Shown in pieces: positions 11,212 through 22,400 of a stretch of 64,000 bases of DNA. The notes below the pieces were generated by a model. That model did not search any database. It saw only the letters and a program-made list of their open reading frames with translations, and was not told the DNA's origin. Position numbers and translations under genes: made by a program. The DNA is from Nymphaea colorata (Eukaryota; Streptophyta; Magnoliopsida; Nymphaeales; Nymphaeaceae): the NCBI RefSeq assembly GCF_008831285.2, contig NC_045144.1:18429716-18493715 (forward strand). Reading direction: 5' to 3'. Every line of letters begins with the position of its first letter. Positions within the stretch are counted from its first letter, which is position 1.

Positions 11212-12497
11212 GGCGATTCTCGAGTTCATGCCATGAGAAGAACGATAGTCAACGCAAATGTGCTCTATACTGCATGCGATTAAAAACAAGAAAACAGAAG
11301 ACAAAAACGAAAATGCTGTCAAGTAGACGAAGAGACATCGTCATCGTTGCTTCATGCATTTCCTTTCAGATAAGGACGCCATTGTTTACGTAAACTCTTC
11401 TTTCTTATTCTGCATCTCCACATACTCGTTTTAATGTGTTCTTGCTTACAGCTAGATCATCACTCCATGAAAAAGTATTCTGCTCTCCGTAAGGTGGCCT
11501 TTTCTCAAAAAAAAAAGAAAAAAGAAAAAAAAACGGCTTCGGATCACGTTGAAGATCAATCTCTCTCTCTCTCTCTCTCTCTAGCTCACTCTCTTACACA
11601 CACACACAAGTATATTGGGCATTCAGGTAGTTCTAATTGATTATTGTTGCCAAAAAAGCAGAAACGGGGGAAAAACTTTGCTTCCTTGGTCTCTCCATCA
11701 TCTTTAAAAAAAAAACAAAAAAATCAATGTTTTCTCATTGATTTCATATCTTGATGGCAAAGTTAGTCCCAAAAAAAATATGAAAATTAAGCTCCAAGTA
11801 CCACATTGTTACATCTTAAAATATCCTTCATTTTCTTGCGTGGAGTTTTGAACACTGCAAACGCGGCCGAACATATAAAAGACTGCATTGAATTTCTCCT
11901 GAGATGTCCATGGAGTTGGTTTTCTTTTAATATGAAAGCAACAAGCAACACCAGCCGGCCAGTCAGCATGCACGATAGAGATTACGAATTGCAGCACTCA
12001 TGCTTTTACCAAGTTCGGTATATGAGAAGATCAGCACTTAAACCTTTTTAATCAATTCTAGTTTTGTTACTGAACTTGGTAAAAGCACCAGTGCTGCACT
12101 CCCTAATCTCTATCTTTTAGTTAGACGGTGGGTTGAACTAGGTGCATGCTGGCTGGTGTTGTTTGTTGCTTTCATACTAAAAGAAAACCGACTCCATGGA
12201 CATTTCTTAGGTGGAATTCAATGCAGCTGGTTACTTTTCGGGCGGCGCTTGGAGTGTCGACATTGCGGCAACCTGTTCATGCAAGAAAATGATGGATTTC
12301 TGAGGATGCAACAATGAGGCACTTGGAGGTTTTGACATTTTCCATGAGACACTTTGCCATCGAAATAGGAAATCAATGACAAAACATGGGTCATTTTGTT
12401 TGCATGAAAAAAAGAAAGAGACACCAAAGAGGAAAGCTTTTAGCCTTCTTCAACTTTTTTTGCAACTAATGCTCAATATATGTATGTGCGTGTGTGC

Positions 12498-12578
<81 letters not shown>

Positions 12579-12893
12579 GTTGATACGATCAAAGTCATGC
12601 AACTATTTTTCCTGATATCGCTTTTCAGGAAAGGCCTGCACCCTGCAAAGTGCAAAGTACTTACATGGAGTGATGGATTTAGTTGTAAGAACAAACTAAA
12701 AGGAGTGCATGGAGATGGAGAAAAAGAAAGAAAACCTTTAAGTAAACAATGGCGTCCTCATGTGGAAAAAAATGCATGAAGCAACGATGGTGATGTCTCT
12801 TCGTCTTCTTCACAACATTGTCGTTTCTGTTTCTTTCAATCGCATGCAGCAGAGAGCGCATTGGTTCTTCTCATGGCATGAACTCGAGAATGC
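11212..12893. repeat. 1.7-kb imperfect palindrome (long inverted repeat)
   Basis: Left arm 11,212-12,020 and right arm about 12,068-12,893 are inverse complements through nearly their whole length, around a spacer of about 47 bases. Paired landmarks, outside to inside, are: CTCGAGTTCATGCCATGAGA with its partner near 12,870; CATCGTTGCTTCATGCATTT with its partner near 12,780; TCACTCCATG with its partner near 12,670; a CT/CA tract at 11,560-11,610 with the GT/GA tract at 12,484-12,571; AACACCAGCC...AGTCAGCATGCA with its partner near 12,160; and TTTTACCAAGTTC with its partner near 12,070. The right arm has an insertion of about 29 bases near 12,120 and a longer microsatellite. A transcript would fold into a long hairpin. 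Confidence 0.8.
12484..12571. repeat. (GT)n(GA)n compound microsatellite
   Basis: GT-rich run followed by about 25 GA units. It sits in the right palindrome arm and pairs with the shorter CT/CA tract of the left arm. Confidence 0.9.
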
Positions 12894-12894
12894 C

Positions 12895-13045
12895 AAGAAT
12901 TTCAAACTCCATCCTTGCCCGAGGATTTGCCTGCTGCCTTCGCTCAACAAGGCAGGATTGAACAGAAAATGAGAAGAAGGAGAGACGGAGGGCTTTGCGC
13001 ATTCTAGACTGCACGTCAGACGATTGGTATTTTATAGCAAAAACA
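12895..13045 (-). pseudogene. Neprosin exon-1 relic with TATA box, next to the palindrome
   Basis: The minus strand retains exon-1 landmarks (CTAGAATGCGC at the start, GTTGAGCGAAGGCAGCAGGCA downstream) but in a shifted frame: the ATG at about 13,004 gives MRKALRLSFFSF and runs out of frame into the right palindrome arm, stopping at CCATGA. A TATA-type motif (TTTTATAGC on the plus strand) sits near 13,035, and the usual 5' flank extends to about 13,330. No intron-1 donor is visible. Confidence 0.6.
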
Positions 13046-13560
13046 AATGATTTTTTTTAGAGAAAAAATTTTATTTGGTGAGATAGCAAATAGGAATCAC
13101 GAGAAAAGACATTAAATCCAAATCCTTTCTTTCTTCAAGTAGAGAAAATCGCATTGAGCATTCTTCAATCATTTTTGGTATTAATGGATACCATCCTTTT
13201 TGCATTTGATTCACAAATCTTTCATATATGGGTGATATTAATTCAATGGCAAAATTGATTCTTAGTGATATGAGAAGGTTAAACTTGGAAACTATTTTAT
13301 TAGAACAAGTTCAATTATTTTTTTAGTCCACCAAATAAATCTTGCGAAAAGAGGGTAAGTCAAGAGGAAGACCATAAAATCCAGATATATGTTGTCAATA
13401 AGGAAACCTTTTTTTTTTTTTTTTGGTTTTCCATTGTTAGCCACCCTTTCAAGCAATTTGCTTTGTCTCTCCCACACCATGAAGCAGAGTATTTATAATA
13501 AGCGAGTTTAATGAATGAAGCTGGCTGTGTACACACTGCTGCGCATAAAAAATTATACAC
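12990..13560. repeat. 5'-flank relic joined to part of a 3'-flank module
   Basis: The first half matches the upstream flank of the neprosin copies (CCAAATCCTTTCTTTCTTCAA). The second half (13,320-13,560) matches the start of the flank module at 18,085 and 35,230 (CAGATATATGTTGT and ACCATGAAGCAGAGT). Confidence 0.55.
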
Positions 13561-14940
13561 TTTAGGGTCTACTATAACCAAAATGCCCTTATTAAAATAA
13601 AAAAAAAGTTTTAGGACAGAAAAATATTTTGAAAAAGTTGAAATGTCTAAAACGTCCATTATTTTTAAAAATTTAATAAAAACCCCATCTCTTTTTGGTG
13701 TGCACGCAACTCGATTGGCTTAATGAAAGGCAGAGGAGTGGGGGACAAGGCCAAAAATACTTATGAAGATTCTTACCGATGCCAAAATTTAATTTTTAAA
13801 ATTTTAAGCTTGTAAAATTTATTTATTTTTAAATATGAGGAACAGCCTTGGCGCCAACCATTTCCTTTATTTTCGCAGCACTGAGGACAATCTAGAGGTC
13901 ACCATTGAACGATGGGTCGTTAGGATAGTGGAGGAATTCAAGTAATTGGAGAACAAATTCCAGTTTTTCAGAGTCTGCGTCTGAGTTGGGTGCAATGCAC
14001 CGATGAATCATATATCTGTAATATGAAAAAATAGCATTTACAAGAATCGAATTGAGCGGCCTGCATGGGCCCGTTCTACCTTAATTAAAAAAAACAAATT
14101 ATATGTGAACTGTAAAAAATTTCACTTGCCCTATAAAAAAATTTACATGTATATCATAAAAAATTTATAGCTCTGTCTCTAACTATGGCTATCGAAATTA
14201 TCACGCTCTGATGTTGAGAGAAAGGAACAGGCTGAACACGCAGGCTCCGTGGTGAGAAGGCTGCCCACCTAATAACTCCAATCTTGGTGTCATCTGTAGC
14301 AAGCGGAGCCATCGATTGAAACTCATGGCAAGCCAACTTCGCATTGGTCAACTTCTTAAACCATCTTCTCCCCGTGCGCCTTCAGGAGGCCAACTTTTAC
14401 ACTGTGATTTGATCCTTCAAGAAATCATAATCTAGGGTGGACGCTTTCTCTACTTCAATATTTGTTGTAATATTGTCTCCCCCCCTCCCCTACCCTCCAT
14501 TTAGCGGTCAACTATTTCACATTGAATAGTTTAATTTGAATTGGCCGATTCAGGCCGAGTTTAATGGATGACATCAATCCCTTTTCATCACTCTAAAGCA
14601 ATTATTATAAAGTAGTCAGTAGTGGCGCCAGAAAAATTTTGTAGGGTTACCATTCATAAATTTTTATATCTAAAAATAAAGAAAACATCGAATTGCCCAC
14701 ACTGCCCGGATGAGGTCCGACTTCTGATAACATGGATGACAATATTGTGCAACACCAAAAGAACTAAAGTACAACGTTAACGTTTCTTAATTTGGCATCT
14801 GAAATTAAAAATTTTAACTCAAGATGTTAAAGGATCTGGCGAGAATCGGTGCAACAACAATTGATACCACGCAGATCGAGTGCTGCCAGGTGCCAATCGG
14901 TTCTCAATCCTCACTGGAGAGGAGAGGCTGAGAAGGATAA
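13560..14940. other. No recognised gene
   Basis: AT-rich. A minus-strand open stretch at 14,154-14,351 has balanced composition, but I see no family signature in it. The remainder shows only short homopolymer runs. Confidence 0.4.
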
Positions 14941-14947
14941 GTAGTAA

Positions 14948-15575
14948 GCCTGGGCGTCGGGCCCGACCCGACTCTCTCTCCCTCCTCCTCTCTGCTCTCG
15001 CTCTCCATCTCCGTTGTGCTCCCCGTCTCCCTCTCCGCTGCGCCCCTCCTCTCCCTCTCTGCTCCCCCTCTCCCTTGCGGCTTCAGCTCTGCTCCCCGTC
15101 TCCCTCTCCCTCTCTGCTCCCCAATCTCCCTCTCCCTCTGCCCTCCCTTCCTGTCTCCCTCTCCCTCTCTGCTCCCCCTCTGCTTCCCCCCCCCTCTCCC
15201 TCTCCACTCCCCCTCTCCTCTCCCTTCCCGTCTCCCTCTCTGCTCCCGTCTCCCTCCCCCCCTCTCCATCTCCCTCAACCTCCTCCTCCGTCGCCGTTGC
15301 TTTTGCCGGAGGGCGGGGGGAAAGGGGGTCGGCTCCGTCGCCGTCTCCATTGCTGCAGTCGGAGGGCGATAGGAGGGAGGGGGAAAGGGGGTCGGGAGGC
15401 TCAGGAGGGCGGGAGGAAAGGGGTGAATAGGGCGGCCGGGTTGGGCCGAGCCGGGTTCGGGCCAGAATGAGCGGCCCGACGGGCCGGGAAGAGACCCAGG
15501 CTATCGGGCCGGGCCTGGGCCCCTCGCCCAGACGGGTCGGATCGGGCCAGCCCTTACCGGGCCTGGCCAGCCCAA
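14948..15575. mobile_element. GC-rich element, CT-rich core, related to the insert at 63,271
   Basis: Starts GTAAGCCTGGGC, as does the insert at 63,271, has a long CCTCTCC-type core, and ends in GGGCC/CCGGGC-rich sequence (CCGGGCCTGGCCAGCCC) directly against the truncated copia LTR. Such GGGCCGGG-rich termini occur in plant non-autonomous DNA elements. The long open frames on both strands are low-complexity artefacts. Confidence 0.5.
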
Positions 15576-16118
15576 AGCAACAAGCCTCTTTCTTTTCTTC
15601 TTTCTTTTGTAAGGTCGGTGGATGTAATGATTAAAGAAAATAAAATAATTAAAAAATTAAAAGTGTAGAAATAGGTGGAAACATCATCCATCCACTTATT
15701 CATCCCTATAATAGCATTGTGAGTTGGGTTGAGTCTCCTTTGAGCTAAAGTTGGTGTGCTCATTTTGTGAGCTGATGTGTAAGAATTTTTAGTGTGTGCT
15801 CAAGTGCAAGAGCGTCAGGCTTGGAAGTGCTTGGGTGTGGAAGATCACTATGTCAGCTTAGGTGAGTTTTCTTGAGTCTCTTTCTGTAATATTCATTTTG
15901 ATGAATAAAGTAGTTTACATTTTGAGATTATCAACCGGTTGGGCTTTAGCACTTTTTTATGAGCTATTTTCGTTTGGTTATTAAGTTTTTACCAGACATA
16001 CTTTATCAAGTTTATTATTGAGAATTATTTTGGAAGTTGAGACTCTGTCGGTTTTTGTTTGCATAAATTTGAGTTTGGATCTAAATTATATCTAGGGCCC
16101 ACATTCGTTTTTCCTACA
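15576..16118 (+). mobile_element. Truncated copia LTR (element 1)
   Basis: From CAAGCCTCTTT to TTTTTCCTACA this matches the LTR at 60,998-61,607: GTGGATGTAATGATTAAAG, AAAGTGTAGAAAT.GGTGGAA, CATCCCTATAA and GGGCCCACATTCG occur in the same order. About the first 85 bases of the LTR are missing where the GC-rich element abuts it. Confidence 0.75.
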
Positions 16119-16120
16119 AG

Positions 16121-16131
16121 TGGCATCAGAG
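16121..16131 (+). other. Primer-binding site of copia element 1
   Basis: TGGCATCAGAG, one change from TGGTATCAGAG, the complement of the initiator-tRNA-Met 3' end used by most plant copia elements. It begins two bases after the LTR end. Confidence 0.8.
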
Positions 16132-16197
16132 AGAGGTTCAGTTTAAGGACCGATTTACTAGTTAGATTAATTGGGCCAATTATATTTTGAAATTATA

Positions 16198-17078
16198 GCA
16201 GCATTAGCGGTTGCATTAAATAATATTGAGAAGCTTAACAATAACAATTATGGCTATTGGAAATCATGTGTGGGGTCGTATTTTCTTGGACAGAAATTAT
16301 GAGAGATAGTATTGGGATTAGACATAAATATTCATGTTGATGGGGAAGCTAAAAAGAAATGGATGATTAAAGCAAGAAAAATTCTATTTGTAAGTGAATC
16401 AATTAAAAAAGATTTATTAGAGCATATACATAATGCTACGACTCCTGAAGAAGCATGGAATGCTTTTGCAACACTATTTTGTCGAGCTAATGACGCCCAC
16501 CTACAACTGCTAGAAAATGAGTTAACTACATTAACTCAGAGAAATATGTCCATAGCAGAATATTTTATGAAAGTTAAAAATATTTATAAAAAGATTTCTC
16601 AAATTGACCCTGAGTCTAAGATTAGTAAAGCCGTTATATGGAGAATTCTTGTTCGTGGACTTCGTTCAGAATTTAGCAGTTTTATAATTAGTGTTCAAGG
16701 TTGGCAAGTTCAACCAACATTGTTGGAGTTAGAGAATCTATTGATCAATAAAAAAACAATAGCGAAGCAAATGGCTGGACTTTAGCGAAGCAAATGGCTG
16801 GACTTTCACTCAAAGTAAATAATGTGGAAGCTTTGTTTAGTAAGGGTCAAATATCACGTTCGTTTTTCCTACACGCTCGACCTTCCCAGCTACATGATAA
16901 GGCTGAATATAAAACAGCTAGCAACCAATCTTTCAACCAGGGAGGAAACAAAACAAGGCTAGTGATCCTAAAGCCACTGAATGGAAAGGCAAATCGAAGG
17001 TAACAGCAGTTATGCTTCTACCAGTGCAACCACCAACTGGCGGGCAGTAACGCAACTAACCCAAACCCTATTTCCAAT
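16198..17078 (+). pseudogene. Copia gag relic (element 1)
   Basis: The Gag nucleocapsid-precursor region (UBN2/Retrotran_gag type) reads YWKSC, KKWMIKARK, MSIAEYFMKVK and LRSEFSSFI on the plus strand. The first codon is ATA instead of ATG. An in-frame TGA replaces the expected Trp after QKL (about 16,300), and a tandem duplication of about 23 bases at 16,760-16,806 introduces another stop. The open part is 16,312-16,785. After about 17,040 the element ends and the sequence becomes a neprosin-type intron. Confidence 0.8.
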
Positions 17079-17455
17079 TTAAACTAAATTAAAACATGAC
17101 ATCGAATTGACTTTGGGTTAAGGTGTACATTGGCAAGCCTTTGTGATGTATAGCCCGATGAAATTTAAAGATTGCATCTCAAACAAGGATTGAGTTTAAA
17201 TAAATCAAGGATGTACTGACATACACTTGGTTTTTTTCTCTAAACCTAAGTGTGTAGTACTTTGTAAGAAATTAAAAACTCAAGTTGAAGATAAAATATT
17301 GATGACTCGGTCAAGTACTTAATGAACAAAAAATCAATCATCGATCATTAGAAACCAATTCATGATCGAACTCTCCTTTCTCAGACACTAACCCACTGGG
17401 CATTTTCCAAATACTAATTTTGGAGGAGATGCAAAATAGAATTTTCTCAGACAAT
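17079..17455 (-). pseudogene. Orphan intron fragment of a copy-1-type neprosin gene
   Basis: Nearly collinear with 2,205-2,540, the sequence that splits the propeptide exon of copy 1: TGTACATTGGCAAGCCTTTG, ATCTCAAACAAGGATTGAG and GTACTGACATACACTTGG are shared. It stops just before the exon part, so no coding sequence remains. One side is joined to copia gag, the other to a repeat at about 17,505. Confidence 0.65.
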
Positions 17456-17504
17456 ATATATATATTGGATGGTTAAAAGTAATGTGTGTGGGCATTAGAA
17501 TTTT

Positions 17505-18080
17505 CTTACGTCAAAGTTCCAAAAATACAAAATAATGATCGCTTTTGTATCAAAGCACAAAAATATCGCAAGCCTATGCATTCTGAGCACGCCATCCACG
17601 TGCCTCCATGGACCGCTGTAAACACCTTACTTAATTTCTACGCTGTTATTACTGTTCGTTTTCTTCAACGAACATTTCAAGTGCGTTACTAAATTTATTT
17701 TGCTCAGCTTGGAGTCTTGACAATGCATCTTTTAGCAACGCATTTGCATATTGGCGTTAGGAAATCATCTGGGTGTACCACTTTCTCCAAAATGAGTGGC
17801 GATTTGCGTTAGCGAAGCAAATGGTGTTTGGGGATTTACCAATGCATTATCTTATGTGCTAGAGAATAACCTTCATTGCAGACGCACCATCGTCCTGCAT
17901 TAAGAAAAAACCCTAACACTGCGCCCTATTTCCAAACGCAGCTTTTTCCTGCGTTACGGAAACCCGACCAGCTAAATTATAATCTCCTGCGGTTTTCTTC
18001 TTTTTCTCCTTCCTCATTCCTCTCGTGCGAAGGTCGTTTCTGAGTGTAATCGCCTTCAGAAGCTGGACGATCGCTCGTTT
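17505..18080. repeat. Dispersed repeat R1, copy 1 (CACTA-like fragment)
   Basis: Matches 25,916-26,480 along its whole length and 43,910-44,055 in part. Shared words are AAATACAAAATAATGAT, TGTTCGTTTTCTTCAAC, GAGTCTTGACAATGC, TTAGCAACGCATT, GTGTTTGGGG and CTCCTGCGGTTTTCTTC. Repeated CAACGCATT/GCGTTA words suggest a subterminal region. At 43,889 the related copy begins with CACTACTACAAGAA, a CACTA-type end. Confidence 0.6.
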
Positions 18081-18084
18081 CTTT

Positions 18085-18690
18085 AACATTCAGATATATC
18101 TTGTGAATGAGAACAAAACCACATTTCCTATTTGTTGTTGTTGTTGTGGTTGTTAGCGATTTGTTTGGTCTTTCCGACCCCATGAAGCAGAGTTTCTGTA
18201 ACCAGTTAATTTTAGATATGGGCCACTGATGCAGAGGATTCTCAAAATGGCCGTAAGAACTGAACGGTTGGCCTTTTCAAACGCACACAACTCTACTCTA
18301 AGGTGGTTATATGCATAGGCCCTGTGTACCACAAGCTCATGTGCATGACATATACCTCTTGATTTTGGCACAGAAAAACACATGTCATGCACCAGGGGCT
18401 GTGCATGTTGCATCTCGGTGCACATAACTTCCCATGAATTAGGGATGACTTGAAAATATGATGCTGATGAAGATGACTGATTGTTGAACTGGAAAACTTG
18501 GGCTGTTCCAAGAAGAACGGGATGTTCACTCCGAGAAGGATAACAAGACAGGGCAGTAAAAAAGGTCCTGGAAATTTAAGATTAATAACCTATAATTGCT
18601 ATATGGTTTTCATGTATAATTTAAGCGAATTCATTAAGACTTTAATTCTTGGTAATTACCACATATATTTTCAGGTTACGCACATTAAAT

Positions 18691-18741
<51 letters not shown>

Positions 18742-19210
18742 CTAACTAAATATGAATTTTTTTCCTTTTCATTTTTGTACAAAATTGCCAGTAACAATGA
18801 CTTTCACCTTTCTTATTCGTCCAGTCAAGTGCTCTAGTCTAAACCATCAATTATCGGGTTGGATTCCATTCATAATTTGCTTCACTGTAGTGGTACAATT
18901 AATTAATTTGCAATGTATCCCGGCATAGTTAAATATTTTAAAAGATTTAAACATGCAAATTATTTGCTTTGATTTACACAGGAGAAATGATAATCGACTT
19001 GATGGAAAATAAGATTGACATATGATCTATTACCTATGAGGTACTTGACCCAGCTGATGATGAACACATATGCCATGATAAGTGTTCCTTAGTGGCTATT
19101 GAAATCACTTGCATGACATTTCAGAGGGCGGTGGTGCAACAAATAGGGTCAGTATTGGTAAACAGTCAATCTCTATTTCCAATTCCCATGGAAACAGCCC
19201 TTATTGAAAT
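18085..19210. repeat. Gene 3'-flank module downstream of A
   Basis: A module found downstream of each array gene: after A here, after B (26,480-28,215, partly duplicated), after C (35,230-36,400), after D (46,930-47,300, truncated) and after E (52,510-52,650, truncated). Landmarks are ACATGTCATGCACCAGG..CTGTGCATG, CCAAG.AGAACGG, the GT/GA microsatellite, GGGTTGGATTC, ATCGACTTGATGGAAAATAA and TACTTGACCCAGCTGATGAT. No coding potential is seen. Confidence 0.65.
18693..18738. repeat. (GT)n(GA)n microsatellite
   Basis: GT run followed by GA run inside the 3'-flank module of A. Confidence 0.9.
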
Positions 19211-19481
19211 ATGAGTGGTCAGTTCCCGAAACACTAAAAGCAGATGATAAGTTGAAGGGGAAAAGTTTCAACCTTCACTGCGGCGTGGGGACTAGCTTAG
19301 CGGTCACTCGGAATCACATGCATGACACCACTTGGAGAAGAAGATGGTGTAGTGCAATGACTTTTCTCATGCCTCAAAATTGACCTCATTTATTCAAGGA
19401 ACACCACAAAACAAAACGTACAAAAAGAAAAGGAATTACTTAACAGTGCAGATTAGCATCGATAACAGTCTAATAAGAAGA

Positions 19482-22400
19482 TCAAGGACATTTTCTTCTA
19501 TCATAACCAGGCCCACCGAATGTTATATGCTGGCCATATTCATCGTCAGATGGGGAATATTTGAGATCATAGCAGTCGGGCTGGGGAACGTGTACATTGA
19601 TCGCTTCGGGAGCATGATAACGATCCATGTTGAGGTCGTATATGGCCATGTGACTGATGTATGCAACCCTCCCTATTGGTGCGCTCGAGAAATGGCCATT
19701 CCCCATCTGGGTTGACGTGTGCCTTCCCCTTGTCCGCTCATTCACTATCTCACCTCCCCATACAATTTTGTTTGCATTGCGTGCCCTGTAATTTGATCTT
19801 GGCCAAAAGCCGATCATGGTTTCATCCACCCAAAGTTCCCAGTCTTGATCGTCGTCCTACCAAACATGAAAATACATTAGCAATCCACTAATCAATAAGA
19901 CATACCTTTTCTCTGTTCTCTGCCTAGCTAAGTTATTTGTTTTCAGTTTTTCTTTTATTTTCTTTAGTTTTTTGGTTTGGAAGATTTTCGAGTGTGATGT
20001 AATTGGAACTTCGATTCTGAGCTATATTTTAATGCAAATAACAGACCAAAGTATTAAGTGCATGTTCTTGGGTGTGTGCAAGAAGAATATTACCTTCTAC
20101 TTTCCATGAAGAGAGCAGAAGCCTCCACTTAACCTCTTGGATCCATAGGATATAGGGCAGGCATGCATTGGTGCCTTAAAAAGCCGCCACCGTCACTCGT
20201 CAACTTGCATGTCAGTGCGCATCGTTTTGTCAGCATGGAGAGTTGACTCCTACTAGCACACGTCGCACCGACAGTTGTTCTAACTTCTTCGAGGACTATT
20301 AACTCCATGTTTAATTCTTTTACTTGCAAAGCAGCTTAGATATTAATTTGGGCTATGATGTGGCTCATGCAAGGTCTTTACCAAGTCGGTTGGTAAATGA
20401 CAGATATTAGTTGATTTGGCGTCATATTGTCTTAGGGGGTGTTTGGAATATTGTCTCAAAGACTTGATTTTCAAAGAACCTGGTTCGGTTAAAACCTTGT
20501 TTTTTAATTGCCTGTTTGGATGAAAAGGGAATAACAGGTTTTCACTTTCAAAACCTGGTTTTAAAATTTGGTTTGCCTGTTTCACTTTCACTCTCAAATA
20601 TAAATTTTCATTTACGTATAGTCTTAACAAATTGGACACCCTTACACTATGTCATGCTGAAAGTTCACTTGTACACATCCCCAATATCATTTAGTGAGCT
20701 TACTTGTGCCTGTTGGTTAAACATATAATAAGTATAAGATGCGCATAGTCCACTCAAAAGGCATGAATTGAAGCAGAATGTGGCTATTTGAACTTTGAAT
20801 TCACTTACTGGAAGGAAAGTCGATTAGTCTACCATAACTTAAGTCGTTCATATTTGAATCCTCCACGCCTGCTAACTATGGTAAATTCTACTCCCGACAA
20901 CAGAGCATTTAGCCATGCTTGGACGTATTAGGTATTCATCCCCACATCAAAACACTGTTTTGTGAAAACATGGTTTATTCGTGTGATCCAAACACAATCA
21001 AAAACTTGGTTTTGGGGTTGTCAGCCATAAATTTAAATAAACATATATATGTGCTAATAGTCCAGCCGATACTGGAGTATAAGTTGTATGTATTGCTTGA
21101 AAAATATTTTGGCTTTGGACCCAAAATTGGGCTCATTTAAGTACAATTGAGAACTTCTTTTGTTCAGCCCATATAAACACACATACAAACACAAAAACAC
21201 ACAGATACACACAAAGAAATTGGATACTCACCTGTTTGATGATGATTTCAAGTTCAGTGTTAGACCCACCCATAGTTGAACAATCAAGTTGCTTGCCGAA
21301 GGGCATATAATAATCCATTCTTGTGAACTGCAGACGATTCTCTGGTGGTTTTCTGCGGTCATCATTATAGAGCCATGTGTTGTAGCCGTCATTCTGTTGA
21401 AACAATGGAAATATAATAAGTCTTATAGCATTCACACTACATTTCTCCTAATTTGTCATGATGACCATTTAATTAAAAGAGAAAAAGCAGCCTGTTTGTT
21501 GCTTCACATATAAATGGAGATAGTTTCGCAGAGAGGGATTTTATAGGAATGACAGGAAAACATCGACAGCTGAATCCCTTTTTAGCACAATATCTATATT
21601 ACTTTCCAGAGTCTGATTTCATAAGTAAAGTATGAGAGTGGGTTTTATAAGAATTGTTAATTGAATAAGAGAAAGGACAGCATCATGCGTATCCTTCAGA
21701 GCGTAAGAAATTTCTAATGCACACACACATTACTTTTAACCATCCTGTATATATATATATATATATATGGCATTAGTGATGGCTTGTAGGTGCAGCAACT
21801 TTAACTTTATATGGTGCTTTAATCGACAGATTTTTAATTTCAACCATCCAGCAACTATGTTAAATCTGGTATATTTAAATATTCCTATTTATCTATACTT
21901 GGTCCATGTTATAAAGTACTAAATGTTATTATGTGATTTTGAAGCTAAAAGCCGTCTTCAGAACAGTTTCGCCATTCAAGTCAATGAGTGAAACGTGCAT
22001 TTGCATTTGCTAGTGTGTTATAGGTGCTCTAAAAATCAACACCAATGGAGTTAGGCACAGTCATTTACCGTGGTGAAGGCAAAAAACCGCGTTCTTTTAT
22101 CTCCATATAACATAGGATTGACCTTCACCACAACAAAGACAAAAGGTTAAATAAAAGTGGAAGGAAGGCAAAACAAATAAGGCTAACTTGAATTATAAAA
22201 AAGAAGGCATCATCACTTTTCTTGATGTGGACAAAGGAATCAAACATACCATCCAACCGGCTTCCAGTGACATAGAAAAGTCATTCGGCGTTCTATTTAA
22301 AATCCATATTTGTGATAAGCTCATCTCACTATTGTCCTCAAGCCTAGGTCGCCAAATACTCAAAGTTCCTTCTCCGCCTCCATAACTTCCGGTTACCGAA

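Noticed and set aside
12376-12615. Open frame with alternating Arg-Glu
   Set aside because: Translation of the GA microsatellite; the same artefact recurs at 18.7, 27.7 and 35.9 kb.
14880-15470. Long open frames on both strands (up to 196 codons)
   Set aside because: Low-complexity CT/GA-rich sequence gives Pro/Ser/Leu and Arg/Glu/Gly runs in every frame; no start context, intron or family motif.
20436-21010. MITE with GTGTTTGGA-like ends in intron 5 of all genes
   Set aside because: The words GTGTTTGGAATA and GATCCAAACAC could be inverted ends, but no target duplication or empty site was found, so it is not listed as an element.
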